This document shows, piece by piece, positions 1-8,009 of a stretch of 64,000 nucleotides of DNA. How positions within the stretch are numbered: position 1 is the first letter of the stretch; every line of letters starts with the position of its first letter. The DNA comes from Rhizobium esperanzae (GTDB lineage Bacteria > Pseudomonadota > Alphaproteobacteria > Rhizobiales > Rhizobiaceae). Under the pieces are notes generated by a model. The model was given only the letters and a program-made list of their open reading frames with translations. It was not told where the DNA came from and did not search any database. Location: the NCBI RefSeq assembly GCF_002204185.1, contig NZ_MXPU01000015.1:62001-126000 (forward strand), written 5' to 3'. The translations under genes and the position numbers were made by a program.

Positions 1-166
1 GGGAAATTTCAAGATCAGGCGCGGCCTTCATGGCTTCGGCGAGGAGGAGAAGCAGGCCGGTAGAATCGCTGCCGCCCGAGATCGCGACGAGAATGCACGC
101 GGGGCTTTGAAGCGACGTAAGAAACTGGACAATCGCCTCTCGAGGCGATGTGGCCTCCGAAGACAT
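1..166 (-). CDS. tilS: tRNA(Ile)-lysidine synthetase, N-terminal part only
   Basis: The reading frame starts at an ATG at 166 and runs off the left edge, so only about 55 residues are visible. They contain the PP-loop motif SGGSDSTG after a short hydrophobic strand (ILVAI), which is the ATP-binding signature of TilS and related N-type ATP pyrophosphatases. TilS converts the wobble cytidine of the CAU-anticodon isoleucine tRNA to lysidine and is normally essential. The start lies 11 bp downstream of the cpoB stop on the same strand, which fits the usual tol-pal-cpoB-tilS order of rhizobia and suggests co-transcription. The assignment rests on the PP-loop and the context, because the substrate-binding C-terminal domain is outside the window. 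Confidence 0.85.
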   Translation of the reverse strand, partial: MSSEATSPREAIVQFLTSLQSPACILVAISGGSDSTGLLLLLAEAMKAAPDLEIS

Positions 167-177
167 TCCGGCAGCCC

Positions 178-1167
178 TCAGCAGGCGAGGCGTTTCTGTT
201 CGCTCGCAACCTTGCTTATGACGGCGCGTGACGCCTTCGGATAACGCTTCGAGACTTCACGCAGGGTCGCGCAGGCCGTCTCCTTATTGTCGAGGGCCGC
301 AAGCGACATGCCGAGCTTCAAGAGCATTTCCGGCGCTTTTTCCGAGCTGCCGTATTTCTGATGCGCGTTGAGGAAAGTCTTGGCCGCCTCGTTGTATTTG
401 CCCTGCGAATAGAGCGCTTCGCCGAGCCAGAAATTGGCGTCCGCCGCCCGCGCACTGCTCGGGTAACGGGCGATGTACTGGTTGAATTCCTCCTCGGCCG
501 TCCCATAATCGCCTGACAGCACGTGGCCATAAGCGGCCTTGTACTGATCCGCCTCGCTGCCGAGCGAGGCCGTCTGCTGCGGCGTGCCGCTGTTGGCTCT
601 GGGAATCGGGCCGGAACCGATGGTGGCATTTTCGTCGACGCTTCCGCCGATCGGATTGCCATTCTGATCGAACTCGATCGAGCCGAGCTGCTTCGGCGGC
701 TGGCCGAGGCCGGTATTATCAGGCACGTCGGTGGAGGGAGCCGTTTCGGCTCCCTGCGGTGCTTGGATCACTCTTGCGACATCATCGCTTCCCGACGCTG
801 CCGGAGCGGCATCGCTCTCGCTCTTTTTGACCGGAGCCTTGGCGCCACCGCCGCCGGCGCCGGTTTTTTCGAGCTGCTGGAAGCGGAATTCATTGTCTTC
901 CTGCTGCTTGCGGATCGTCTCCTGCATCTGCAGGAGCTGAAAGCTCATCTCCTCGATTCGGCCGTTCAGCTGCCGCATCTGCTCTTCGAGCTGCTGCACA
1001 CGAATCTCAGCGTCGCCGCTCTGCACCTTGACGACAGGCGGCGCTGCCTGGTTTTCCGCCGATCGGCCGCCGAGGTGCAGCCCGAAGAACGAGGCCGAAT
1101 ACGCCGCTCGTTCGCTCCCGGTCATAGCCGCCAGGCACAGCATGCCTGCCACGACAAGTTTCTTCAT
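178..1167 (-). CDS. cpoB: Tol-Pal associated periplasmic protein CpoB (YbgF)
   Basis: This 329-residue exported protein has a signal peptide (about residues 1-25), a coiled-coil segment rich in Gln, Glu and Leu (about 50-105), a low-complexity Ala/Pro/Gly linker, and a C-terminal block of TPR-like repeats (about 205-325, with DANFWLGEALYSQGKYNEAA). This is the standard CpoB/YbgF architecture. In E. coli the protein trimerises, binds TolA and couples Tol-Pal constriction to PBP1B. The start at 1167 was chosen because it begins the signal peptide (MKKLVVAGML); upstream in-frame codons give a non-signal extension. It follows pal by about 160 bp and precedes tilS by 11 bp. Confidence 0.92.
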   Translation of the reverse strand: MKKLVVAGMLCLAAMTGSERAAYSASFFGLHLGGRSAENQAAPPVVKVQSGDAEIRVQQLEEQMRQLNGRIEEMSFQLLQMQETIRKQQEDNEFRFQQLEKTGAGGGGAKAPVKKSESDAAPAASGSDDVARVIQAPQGAETAPSTDVPDNTGLGQPPKQLGSIEFDQNGNPIGGSVDENATIGSGPIPRANSGTPQQTASLGSEADQYKAAYGHVLSGDYGTAEEEFNQYIARYPSSARAADANFWLGEALYSQGKYNEAAKTFLNAHQKYGSSEKAPEMLLKLGMSLAALDNKETACATLREVSKRYPKASRAVISKVASEQKRLAC

Positions 1168-1269
1168 ATGTATCGTCCTGTCCCAGGTGATTCTTCGCGC
1201 CTTGAGGCACGAACAGGAGATTTTTCCAATTGCTGTCAAAAAGCAACGGAGTCTGGCCAAAGTGTGGTC

Positions 1270-1302
1270 AAAAAGAAAGGCGGCCCCTGATGGGACCGCC
1301 TC
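1270..1302 (-). terminator. Rho-independent terminator or attenuator between pal and cpoB
   Basis: Arms at 1279-1287 and 1292-1300 form a 9-bp GC-rich stem with one G-U pair and a 4-nt loop. On the minus strand it is followed by a T-rich run (TTTCTTTTT). It lies just downstream of the pal stop, so it should end or partly attenuate the tol-pal transcript before cpoB. Confidence 0.75.
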
Positions 1303-1326
1303 CGTAAAACCAATTATAGCTGGGAA

Positions 1327-1863
1327 TTACATGCCGGCGCCGCCGAGCACGGTGACCGCGCGGCGGTTCTGCGACCAGCAGGAAATATCGTCACAGACGG
1401 CGACGGGCCGTTCCTTGCCGTAGGAGATCGTCTTCATGCGCTGCGCCGGAACGCCGCGCGAAGCGAGGTAGTCCTTGGTAGCAGCAGCGCGACGCGCCCC
1501 GAGTGCCAAGTTGTATTCGCGGGTGCCGCGTTCGTCGGCATGGCCTTCAACGGTGATCTGGTAGTTCGGGTAACGACCGAGCCACTGTGCCTGACGGTCG
1601 AGCGTCTGAGCGGCATCGGCGCGGATCGACGTGGAGTCGGTATCGAAGAAGATTCGGTCGCCGACATTGACCGTGAAGTCCTGGGTCGAGCCCGGCGTCG
1701 CGGCGCCTGCGCCGAGGCCCATGTCGCCGGCGCTGTTCGGCATGCCGCCGTTCTTCTTGTTCGCGCAGCTTGCAAGCGCGAGACCGGCCAGAAGCGCGAT
1801 CATGACGGGGTTGCGGGCGAAATTCTGCATACGGCTCATTGCCGGGGTATGAATTCGGCTCAT
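1327..1863 (-). CDS. pal: Peptidoglycan-associated outer-membrane lipoprotein Pal
   Basis: The 178-residue protein has a type II signal sequence with a lipobox ending LAS-Cys at residue 33. A Gly/Ala linker and an OmpA-type peptidoglycan-binding domain follow (about 70-178, with VEGHADERGTREYN and LGARRA, the diaminopimelate-contacting region). Pal anchors the outer membrane to the cell wall and is relocated to the division site by TolQRA through TolB. The start at 1863 has a good Shine-Dalgarno (AAGGAG, 7-8 nt upstream). In-frame ATGs at 1839 and 1830 would also keep the lipobox. It sits between tolB and cpoB and is followed by a strong terminator. Confidence 0.95.
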   Translation of the reverse strand: MSRIHTPAMSRMQNFARNPVMIALLAGLALASCANKKNGGMPNSAGDMGLGAGAATPGSTQDFTVNVGDRIFFDTDSTSIRADAAQTLDRQAQWLGRYPNYQITVEGHADERGTREYNLALGARRAAATKDYLASRGVPAQRMKTISYGKERPVAVCDDISCWSQNRRAVTVLGGAGM

Positions 1864-2015
1864 GGCCGGTCTCCTTGCGAGTTCATCAGGGTTTCCGGAC
1901 AGTAACCGCACTCGGTTAACCGCCCCTCAAAGATTATGGTTAACAATTTACTGATTTGTCCCGTATCGCCCGGTTTCCACGACTTTGAGGCGACATGAAG
2001 GCATTGATGCACTCG

Positions 2016-3326
2016 CTACTCCAGCAGCGGCGACCAGGCGGGGTCGGAAGCATAGCTCGGCGTCTTCACAAGCTGCTCGTTATAACCGGTCAGATCGATC
2101 GAGTAGAGCTGCGGACCGCCTGCGCCCGCCGCCTGGCGGAAGAACATCAGCACGCGGCCGTTCGGCGCCCAGGTCGGGCCCTCATTGTGGAAGCCGGATG
2201 TCAGGATGCGCTCGCCCGAGCCATCCGGCTTCATTACGCCGATCGAGAACTTGCCGCCGGACTGTTTGGTGAAGGCGATGAGATCGCCACGCGGCGACCA
2301 GACCGGCGTCGAATAGGAGCCGTCGCCGAAGGAAATACGGGTTTGGCCCGAGCCGTCGGCGTTCATCACATAGATCTGCGGCTTGCCACCGCGGTCGCTT
2401 TCGAAGCTGACGCGCGCGCCATCCGGCGAATAGGAAGGCGACGTGTCGATCGCCGCCGTCGAGGTCAACCTTGTCGTCGTACGCGAGCGCAGGTCCATCG
2501 TATAGATGTTGGAATTGCCTTCCTGCTGCAGGCTCATGATCACCTTCTGGCCATCCGGTGAAAAGCGCGGCGAGAAAGTCATGCCCGGGAAGTTGCCGAC
2601 GACCTCGCGCTGGCCGGTTTCGAGCTGCAGCAGATAGACGCGCGGCTGCTGATTGGCGAAAGACATGTAGGTGACTTCCTGCCGGCTCGGCGAGAAGCGC
2701 GGTGTCAACACGAGGTCGCTGCCATCGGTCAGCGTCCGCACGTTGAAACCGTCCTGGTCCATGATCGCCAGCTGACGCTTGCGCTGCTGCTTGGTGCCGG
2801 ATTCGGAGACGAAGACGACGCGAGTGTCGAAATACCCCTCTTCACCGGTGATCTGCTTGTAGATTGCGTCGGCGATGATATGGGCGACACGCCGCCAGTT
2901 CTCCGGCTGCGTATAAAACTGCTGACCAGTCATCTGCTGCCCAGCGAACGTATCCCAGAGACGAAATTCGGCACGAAGGCGACCATCGGCTTCCTGGGTG
3001 ACACGGCCGGTTACCAGCGCCTGGGCATTGATGACCTTCCAGTCTTCGAATCGCGGTGCCGCGTCCGGATTGGAGATCTTCTCGATAAAGGCCGTCTTGT
3101 TGATTGGTGCAAAGAGACCGGATCGCTGCAGGTCGGCAGCGATAACCTGCGAGACCTGCGCGCCCATGTCACCTTGTAGGAAGTCCGTCACGGCAATCGG
3201 CAATGGCTGGACGTTGCCCTTGTTGATGTTGATCTCGACCAGCGCATTCGCCGGTGTCGCGAACGCAGCAATGGTCATGAGACCGGCAGCGACGGCGATC
3301 GCGCGGAAGAAAGAACATTTGTTCAT
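2016..3326 (-). CDS. tolB: Tol-Pal periplasmic beta-propeller protein TolB
   Basis: The protein is 436 residues from MNKCSFF. It has a cleavable signal peptide (about 1-28, ending PANA), an N-terminal alpha/beta domain (about 30-165) and a WD40-like propeller (about 170-436) with repeated SPDG motifs typical of PD40 repeats. TolB binds Pal and is displaced by TolA, allowing Pal to circulate. A longer start at 3347, directly after the tolA stop, adds MLKGFYS but has no clear ribosome binding site. The start at 3326 has AAAGG about 11 nt upstream and gives a cleaner signal peptide. It lies in the tolQRAB-pal operon. Confidence 0.94.
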   Translation of the reverse strand: MNKCSFFRAIAVAAGLMTIAAFATPANALVEININKGNVQPLPIAVTDFLQGDMGAQVSQVIAADLQRSGLFAPINKTAFIEKISNPDAAPRFEDWKVINAQALVTGRVTQEADGRLRAEFRLWDTFAGQQMTGQQFYTQPENWRRVAHIIADAIYKQITGEEGYFDTRVVFVSESGTKQQRKRQLAIMDQDGFNVRTLTDGSDLVLTPRFSPSRQEVTYMSFANQQPRVYLLQLETGQREVVGNFPGMTFSPRFSPDGQKVIMSLQQEGNSNIYTMDLRSRTTTRLTSTAAIDTSPSYSPDGARVSFESDRGGKPQIYVMNADGSGQTRISFGDGSYSTPVWSPRGDLIAFTKQSGGKFSIGVMKPDGSGERILTSGFHNEGPTWAPNGRVLMFFRQAAGAGGPQLYSIDLTGYNEQLVKTPSYASDPAWSPLLE

Positions 3327-3347
3327 GGAGTAAAAGCCTTTCAGCAT

Positions 3348-4484
3348 TTAAATTCCCAGATCACTCGGGTCGAAGTTAACGACGACTTCGCTCCAGGCAT
3401 CGTATTTGTCTTTTGGAAGGGAGGAGAAAGGTGCCGATTTCATGATGGCGCGGTAGGCGCCGCCGGCGAGCGCCCGGCGCGTCGACTCGTTATCACCACC
3501 GACTGCCTCGACCTCCGGCTCGCCGACAATATTGCCATCCTGGTCGAGGTTCATGTGGACCTTGATGCGAACGTCGCTCATGCCTTCCATGCCGGGAATG
3601 ACAGTCCAGTTGCCGGCGATGGCGCTCTTCAGGGCGTCCATCTCGCTCATGGACAGCTTGGAACCGCCATTGCTCTTCTTGGCACCCAGCGATGCCTCCT
3701 GCGTCGAGCGCTTGGCGCCGCCGGCGGAAGGGTCGGTTTTGTTCAGCAAGGCGGAAATCTCATCCGCATTGAAATCGCTTTTCATCGACGAAGCCGATTT
3801 CGCCGTTTCCTGCTTCTGGTCCGCCTTCTTCTTCTCGGTCGGCTTGTCAGCGGTCTTCGGCTGATCCTGCGCCTTTTCCGGCGGTTTTTCGGCGGGCTTT
3901 TGCGGTTCCGGTGGCTTCACCTGAGGTTTCGTGACAGGGGTAGGCACGTTATCAGGCAGCGCCTCGGCTTCCGGCTTTGGTGGCTCTTCAGGCTTGGCCT
4001 GTTCTTCGGGCGGCTTTTCCTCGGGCTTCGGCGGCGTCACTTCGGCGGGCTTCGGCGGCGGAATAGAGGCGACCTCCTTCGGCTGCTCGACTTCGGTGTC
4101 TTCCTTGACGATTTCTTTGACGTCATTGGGAGTAGGATCGGTCTTCGGCTGTGGCTTCTCGCTCGAATTCGCGGCGGCAGCTTCCGTATTGCTCGGCTTG
4201 GCGTTCGGGACCGGCGGCGTCTTCAGGTCGACATTGTTGTCGCCGGCATTTTCGGCCGGCTGCGCGATCGGCGGCCGGGTCGTCGGCACAGGGGCGGACG
4301 TCTCCTTCTTCGGAGCCTTCTTGTCGCCCTGCTGCATCTGGGTGATGGATTCCACCGGCACGAGATCGACCGGCATCGCCTCGAAATCCTCGACCTTGAA
4401 GGATTCCGGCGCGCTCAGAGACACCATCGCCCAGGTGAGCACCAGGCAATGCAGAACAGCAGATGTGACGACGCTGGCCTTCAT
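3348..4484 (-). CDS. tolA: Inner-membrane/periplasm-spanning protein TolA
   Basis: At 378 residues it has one N-terminal membrane helix (about 5-27), then a long Pro/Lys/Glu/Ala-rich segment (about 35-250) that would span the periplasm. A C-terminal domain (about 285-378) carries the TonB/TolA-like DVRIKVHMNLDQDGNIVGE region. TolA transmits proton-motive-force-driven movement of TolQR to TolB-Pal. The extended region is Pro/Lys-rich, unlike the long Ala/Lys helix of enteric TolA; this is common in rhizobial homologues. It starts 8 bp after tolR, and its TAA stop abuts the longer tolB start. Confidence 0.93.
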   Translation of the reverse strand: MKASVVTSAVLHCLVLTWAMVSLSAPESFKVEDFEAMPVDLVPVESITQMQQGDKKAPKKETSAPVPTTRPPIAQPAENAGDNNVDLKTPPVPNAKPSNTEAAAANSSEKPQPKTDPTPNDVKEIVKEDTEVEQPKEVASIPPPKPAEVTPPKPEEKPPEEQAKPEEPPKPEAEALPDNVPTPVTKPQVKPPEPQKPAEKPPEKAQDQPKTADKPTEKKKADQKQETAKSASSMKSDFNADEISALLNKTDPSAGGAKRSTQEASLGAKKSNGGSKLSMSEMDALKSAIAGNWTVIPGMEGMSDVRIKVHMNLDQDGNIVGEPEVEAVGGDNESTRRALAGGAYRAIMKSAPFSSLPKDKYDAWSEVVVNFDPSDLGI

Positions 4485-4492
4485 TTTGAGCG

Positions 4493-4948
4493 CTATTGGT
4501 CCTTCTTCTGCTGCGTCACGAGGCCGATATTCTTGAAACCGGCTCCCTGGATGCGAGCCATCACGTCGGCGATGACGCCATAGGGCGCCGTTGCGTCGCC
4601 GCGCACGAAGATGCGTTCATTGTAGCCGGTGGTAGCGATCGCCTCGAGCTTGGCGGCGATCTCCGCTGCCGGGATCGGCGTTTCCTGCAGGAACACCTCA
4701 CCGTCGTTCTTGACCGAAATCGTAATCGGCTGCGTCTCGGAATTCAGCGCCTTGGCCTGCGTTTCCGGCAGGTCGATCGGCACGCCGACAGTCATCATCG
4801 GTGCGGCGACCATGAAGATGATCAGAAGCACGAGCATGACGTCGACGAGCGGCGTCACGTTGATTTCGGAAATGACGGCCCTGTTCCGACCGCCGCGACG
4901 GCGGCGTCCGCCGCCCCCGCCGCCATTGCCTCCAACAGCCATACCCAT
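4493..4948 (-). CDS. tolR: Biopolymer transport protein TolR (ExbD family)
   Basis: This 151-residue protein has a Gly/Arg-rich cytoplasmic N-terminus (about 1-23), one membrane helix preceded by EINVTPLVDVMLVLL, and a periplasmic ExbD/TolR domain. Asp36 in the helix is the conserved proton-conducting residue of the family. TolR pairs with TolQ to form the ion channel energising TolA. A GGAG lies about 9 nt before the ATG at 4948; a second ATG two codons later is possible. It is 18 bp downstream of tolQ and 8 bp upstream of tolA. Confidence 0.95.
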   Translation of the reverse strand: MGMAVGGNGGGGGGRRRRGGRNRAVISEINVTPLVDVMLVLLIIFMVAAPMMTVGVPIDLPETQAKALNSETQPITISVKNDGEVFLQETPIPAAEIAAKLEAIATTGYNERIFVRGDATAPYGVIADVMARIQGAGFKNIGLVTQQKKDQ

Positions 4949-4966
4949 CTGAGAATACTCCGTTGG

Positions 4967-5686
4967 TTACTGAGCAGCAGCGCGCGGCTGCAGCTTCTCG
5001 TCGATCTGGCGCGAAAGTATGGCGGAGAACTCGTCCGCGAAACCTTCCATGCGGGCAGAGAGCTTGCCGGCATCGGCGGAGAATTTGTTGTAGGCGATAA
5101 CAGCCGGAATAGCGGCGACGAGGCCGATCGCGGTGGCGAGCAGCGCTTCGGCGATACCGGGTGCGACCACCGCGAGGTTGGTCGACTTCGAGCCGGCGAT
5201 CGCCTGGAAAGAGGTCATGATACCGACGACGGTGCCGAAGAGACCGATGAACGGACCGGCCGAACCGATGGTCGCGAGCGATCCCAAACGGGCGCCGAGA
5301 TATTCGGTTTCACGGGCGAGCGTTACGTCCATGGCGCGGTCGATACGCATCTGCAGGCCGATCGGCGAGCGGGCGCCGCGTTCGAAGGATTTCTTCCATT
5401 CGCGCATGGCCGCGACGAAGATCGACGCCAACCCGGTATTGTTGCGCTCCGACAGCGAGCGGTAGAGTTCTTCCAGCGACTGGCCCGACCAGAACACCTG
5501 TTCGAACTTGTCGAACTGGCGCCGTGCGCGGCCATAGGCCAGATACTTGTCGATGACGATCGCCCACGTCCAGACCGAGGCCGCGATGAGCCCGAGCATG
5601 ACGAGCTTGACGACGATGCCGGCCTGCATGAAAAGCGACCAGAGGCTGACGTCCGTCGTGGCTGCTGCCAATCCTACTTGTTCCAT
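4967..5686 (-). CDS. tolQ: Proton channel subunit TolQ (MotA/TolQ/ExbB family)
   Basis: The protein is 239 residues, the usual length in rhizobia. It has three predicted membrane helices (near residues 18-40, 135-160 and 175-195) and conserved family segments such as IGSAGPFIGLFGTVVGIM and ALLATAIGLVAAIPAVIAYN. TolQ forms the oligomeric channel around TolR. The start at 5686 (MEQVGLAAA) is preferred; an extension to 5737 would add a hydrophilic segment with no family match. It is the first gene of the minus-strand tolQRAB-pal block and is separated from ybgC by 365 bp that must hold its promoter. Confidence 0.95.
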   Translation of the reverse strand: MEQVGLAAATTDVSLWSLFMQAGIVVKLVMLGLIAASVWTWAIVIDKYLAYGRARRQFDKFEQVFWSGQSLEELYRSLSERNNTGLASIFVAAMREWKKSFERGARSPIGLQMRIDRAMDVTLARETEYLGARLGSLATIGSAGPFIGLFGTVVGIMTSFQAIAGSKSTNLAVVAPGIAEALLATAIGLVAAIPAVIAYNKFSADAGKLSARMEGFADEFSAILSRQIDEKLQPRAAAQ

Positions 5687-6051
5687 TGATCCAAAATCCC
5701 CGAATCCAAACGCCCGGCGCTGGACCGGGCGGCACAAAATGATCTCGCAAGAAGTGTCCGGCGACCGCCGCCCAAAGCCCTGGTCAAGCTTCCAAGCTCT
5801 TCTTCCGCCTTCTTGCCGTCAAATTTGGTCAAAGGAAGGCGTGCACCGCACAAACTCCGACTTTCCCAGTAAGACACTATTATGGTTAATAGATCGTTAG
5901 TGCCGGACTATGACAGCAAGCCTGCGTTCGGGAGATTTTGTTCCATGGATTACTTGACCGGAACATGGTCCGGCTGCCGAAAGAGCGCTCATCCTGCGGC
6001 GCGGGAATTCCTTCACATAAAGTTCAAGTTTTGACAAGGCCTGATTCGGAA
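5687..6051. promoter_or_regulatory. tolQ upstream region, 365 bp without a gene
   Basis: No credible coding sequence was found between tolQ and ybgC. On the minus strand a CATAAT hexamer (5879-5884) lies about 190 bp before tolQ and could be a -10 element, although no good -35 is seen at the proper spacing. Next to it, 5886-5900 reads TTAA-N7-TTAG, one base from the CtrA box consensus TTAA-N7-TTAA. Expected role: promoter of the tol operon. The exact promoter is not established. Confidence 0.4.
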
Positions 6052-6507
6052 CTACAGAGGCTGGCTTCCTTCCAGGAATTTTGCCGCCAGCGTTTCCGGC
6101 AACCGCCGCGGCCGCCCCTTGGCGTTGATGACGGCAATGATCACCTTGGCCGCGATCAGCAGGGTTTCACCTGAACGGATCTGCTGGTTGAGCACCATCT
6201 TGGCGCCTCCGGCCCTTTCCGTATGCGTCAGGATCGTCAGCACGTCATCCATGCGCGCGGGGCTCTTGAAGTCGATCTCCATCCGGTGGACGACGAAGAC
6301 GAGGCCTTCCTCGTCGGCGCTGACGAGCTCGCGCTGCTCGACGCCGAGGCAGCGCAGATAGTCGGTACGGCCGCGCTCGAGGAAGTGCAGGTAGCGAGCG
6401 TGATAAACCAGGCCGGAGAAATCCGTATCTTCATAATAGACCCGCTGGATGAGGCGGTGTCCCGCCTCCGTCAGCTCTCCCGAAATGGAAAAAGGGCGTT
6501 CCGTCAT
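6052..6507 (-). CDS. ybgC: Tol-Pal associated acyl-CoA thioesterase YbgC
   Basis: This 151-residue hotdog-fold protein carries the YbgC signature YYEDTDFSGLVYHARYLHF (about residues 24-42), in which the Asp of the DTD motif is the usual catalytic acid. Known members hydrolyse short-chain acyl-CoA and associate with the membrane. The start at 6507 has GGAG about 8 nt upstream; an upstream ATG at 6564 gives an unrelated N-terminus. It lies upstream of tolQ on the same strand, as in many proteobacteria, but here a 365-bp gap separates them, so separate promoters are likely. Confidence 0.92.
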   Translation of the reverse strand: MTERPFSISGELTEAGHRLIQRVYYEDTDFSGLVYHARYLHFLERGRTDYLRCLGVEQRELVSADEEGLVFVVHRMEIDFKSPARMDDVLTILTHTERAGGAKMVLNQQIRSGETLLIAAKVIIAVINAKGRPRRLPETLAAKFLEGSQPL

Positions 6508-6670
6508 AATTTTCTCCAAAGTGAGGTGCCCTCTTTGGCGCAACGCTTCGCGACAGGCAAGCATTGAATGCCCGGCCGGCGGGCATTGAATGCGCCGCAG
6601 TCAGGCATTGAATGATTGTCATAATTCTTAACTATTCCCGATAATAAGCGACCGATCAGGAGACGATGCG

Positions 6671-7891
6671 ATGAAGATTGCGGTTATGGGCGGAGACGGT
6701 TTCATTGGTTGGCCCACCTCGCTCCACCTTTCCGATGCCGGTCACGACGTCCATATACTCGACAATCTCTCGCGCCGCTGGATCGACACCGAACTCGGCG
6801 TTCAGTCGCTCACCCCGATGGATTCGATCCAGGAGCGCACGCGGATCTGGCATGCCGAAACAGGACGCCGCATCCACTTCAACCTCATCGATCTCGCTAG
6901 GGATTACGAGCTTCTGAAGAAATGGCTTTCGGAACACCGGCCGGATGCCATCATCCATTTCGCCGAACAGCGCGCCGCGCCCTATTCGATGAAGAGCGAC
7001 CGCCATAAGAACTACACGGTGAACAACAATGTCAGCGCCACGCATAACCTCCTGAACGCGCTGACCGAGCTCAATCTCGACGCCCACCTCATCCATCTCG
7101 GCACCATGGGCGTCTATGGCTATTCGACGGTCGGCGCTGCTATCCCCGAAGGTTATCTGCCGGTCGGGATCGAGACTGCGGACGGCGAAACGGTCAGCCA
7201 GGAGATCCTCTACCCCTCCAATCCGGGCTCGATCTACCACATGACCAAGTGCCTGGATCAACTGCTCTTCCAGTTCTACGCCAGGAATGACGGCCTGAGG
7301 ATCACCGACCTGCATCAGGGCATCGTCTGGGGAACGCATACCGAGCAGACGCGCCGCCACGCGCAGCTGATCAACCGTTTCGATTATGACGGCGATTACG
7401 GCACGGTGCTGAACCGCTTCCTCATTCAGGCAGCGATCAGTTATCCGCTGACGGTGCATGGCACCGGCGGCCAGACCCGCGCCTTCATCCACATCCAGGA
7501 TTCGGTGCGCTGTATCGAGCTGGCGCTGAAGAACCCGCCCGTCCGCGGCGCCCGCGTCGAGATCTTCAATCAAATGACGGAAACCCACCGGGTGCGCGAC
7601 CTCGCCGAGATGATCGCCAGGATGAGCGGCGCCAAGATCGCCTGGCTGCCCAACCCGCGCAAGGAGGCCGCCGAAAACGAGCTGATCGTCCGGAACGAAA
7701 AGTTTCTCGATCTTGGCCTCGAACCGACCACGCTGGAAGCCGGGCTGCTGGGCGAAATCGTCGACGTGGCGAAGAAATTCGCCTACCGCGTCGACCGCTC
7801 CCGCGTGCCGGCCATCTCCGCCTGGACCAAAGACATTGCGGCGACGATTGATCACGATCCGGAAGGGAAGCGGTTGAAGTCGGTTTCGTGA
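6671..7891 (+). CDS. sqdB: UDP-sulfoquinovose synthase SqdB
   Basis: A 406-residue short-chain epimerase-like enzyme with an N-terminal NAD-binding motif (VMGGDGFIG), the active-site segment THR-Met-Gly near residues 145-147, and YHMTK (Tyr189, Lys193). The segment TDLHQGIVWGTHTEQT matches the conserved SqdB region after the catalytic Tyr/Lys. SqdB makes UDP-sulfoquinovose from UDP-glucose and sulfite, the first committed step of the sulfolipid SQDG. Family length is about 400, so the gene is complete. It heads sqdB-sqdD-sqdC, the order known in rhizobia and Rhodobacter. The GGAG seven to ten nt before the ATG supports the start. Confidence 0.92.
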   Translation: MKIAVMGGDGFIGWPTSLHLSDAGHDVHILDNLSRRWIDTELGVQSLTPMDSIQERTRIWHAETGRRIHFNLIDLARDYELLKKWLSEHRPDAIIHFAEQRAAPYSMKSDRHKNYTVNNNVSATHNLLNALTELNLDAHLIHLGTMGVYGYSTVGAAIPEGYLPVGIETADGETVSQEILYPSNPGSIYHMTKCLDQLLFQFYARNDGLRITDLHQGIVWGTHTEQTRRHAQLINRFDYDGDYGTVLNRFLIQAAISYPLTVHGTGGQTRAFIHIQDSVRCIELALKNPPVRGARVEIFNQMTETHRVRDLAEMIARMSGAKIAWLPNPRKEAAENELIVRNEKFLDLGLEPTTLEAGLLGEIVDVAKKFAYRVDRSRVPAISAWTKDIAATIDHDPEGKRLKSVS

Positions 7892-7929
7892 GTGCTGAGC
7901 GATGACGAAGGCTAGAAAGGCCGCGGCTT

Positions 7930-7962
7930 GCTCCCTCTTCTCCCCAGCGGGGAGAAGAGGCA
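7930..7962. repeat. Palindromic intergenic repeat between sqdB and sqdD
   Basis: The sequence contains a near-perfect hairpin, TCTTCTCCCC-AG-CGGGGAGAAGA (about 7936-7957). This is the core of a repetitive palindrome that I recall as frequent between genes in Rhizobium genomes. It sits in the 118-bp gap between the sqdB stop and the chosen sqdD start and could modulate mRNA stability or partial termination inside the operon. Confidence 0.65.
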
Positions 7963-8009
7963 TGCAGCAACGCCTTGCCGTCTCTCCTCCGCCGGAGCAA
8001 GACATATCG

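Noticed and set aside
523..1290. Long plus-strand open frame opposite cpoB
   Set aside because: It is antisense to a clear CpoB gene, has Arg/Leu-rich shadow composition and no family motif.
3555..4583. Plus-strand frame of 342 codons opposite tolA
   Set aside because: Its Arg/Leu/Gly/Phe repeats are the reverse reading of the Pro/Lys-rich TolA linker.
6656..8005. Minus-strand frame of 449 codons opposite sqdB
   Set aside because: It mirrors sqdB in a GC-rich third-position shadow frame; no ribosome binding site or motif.
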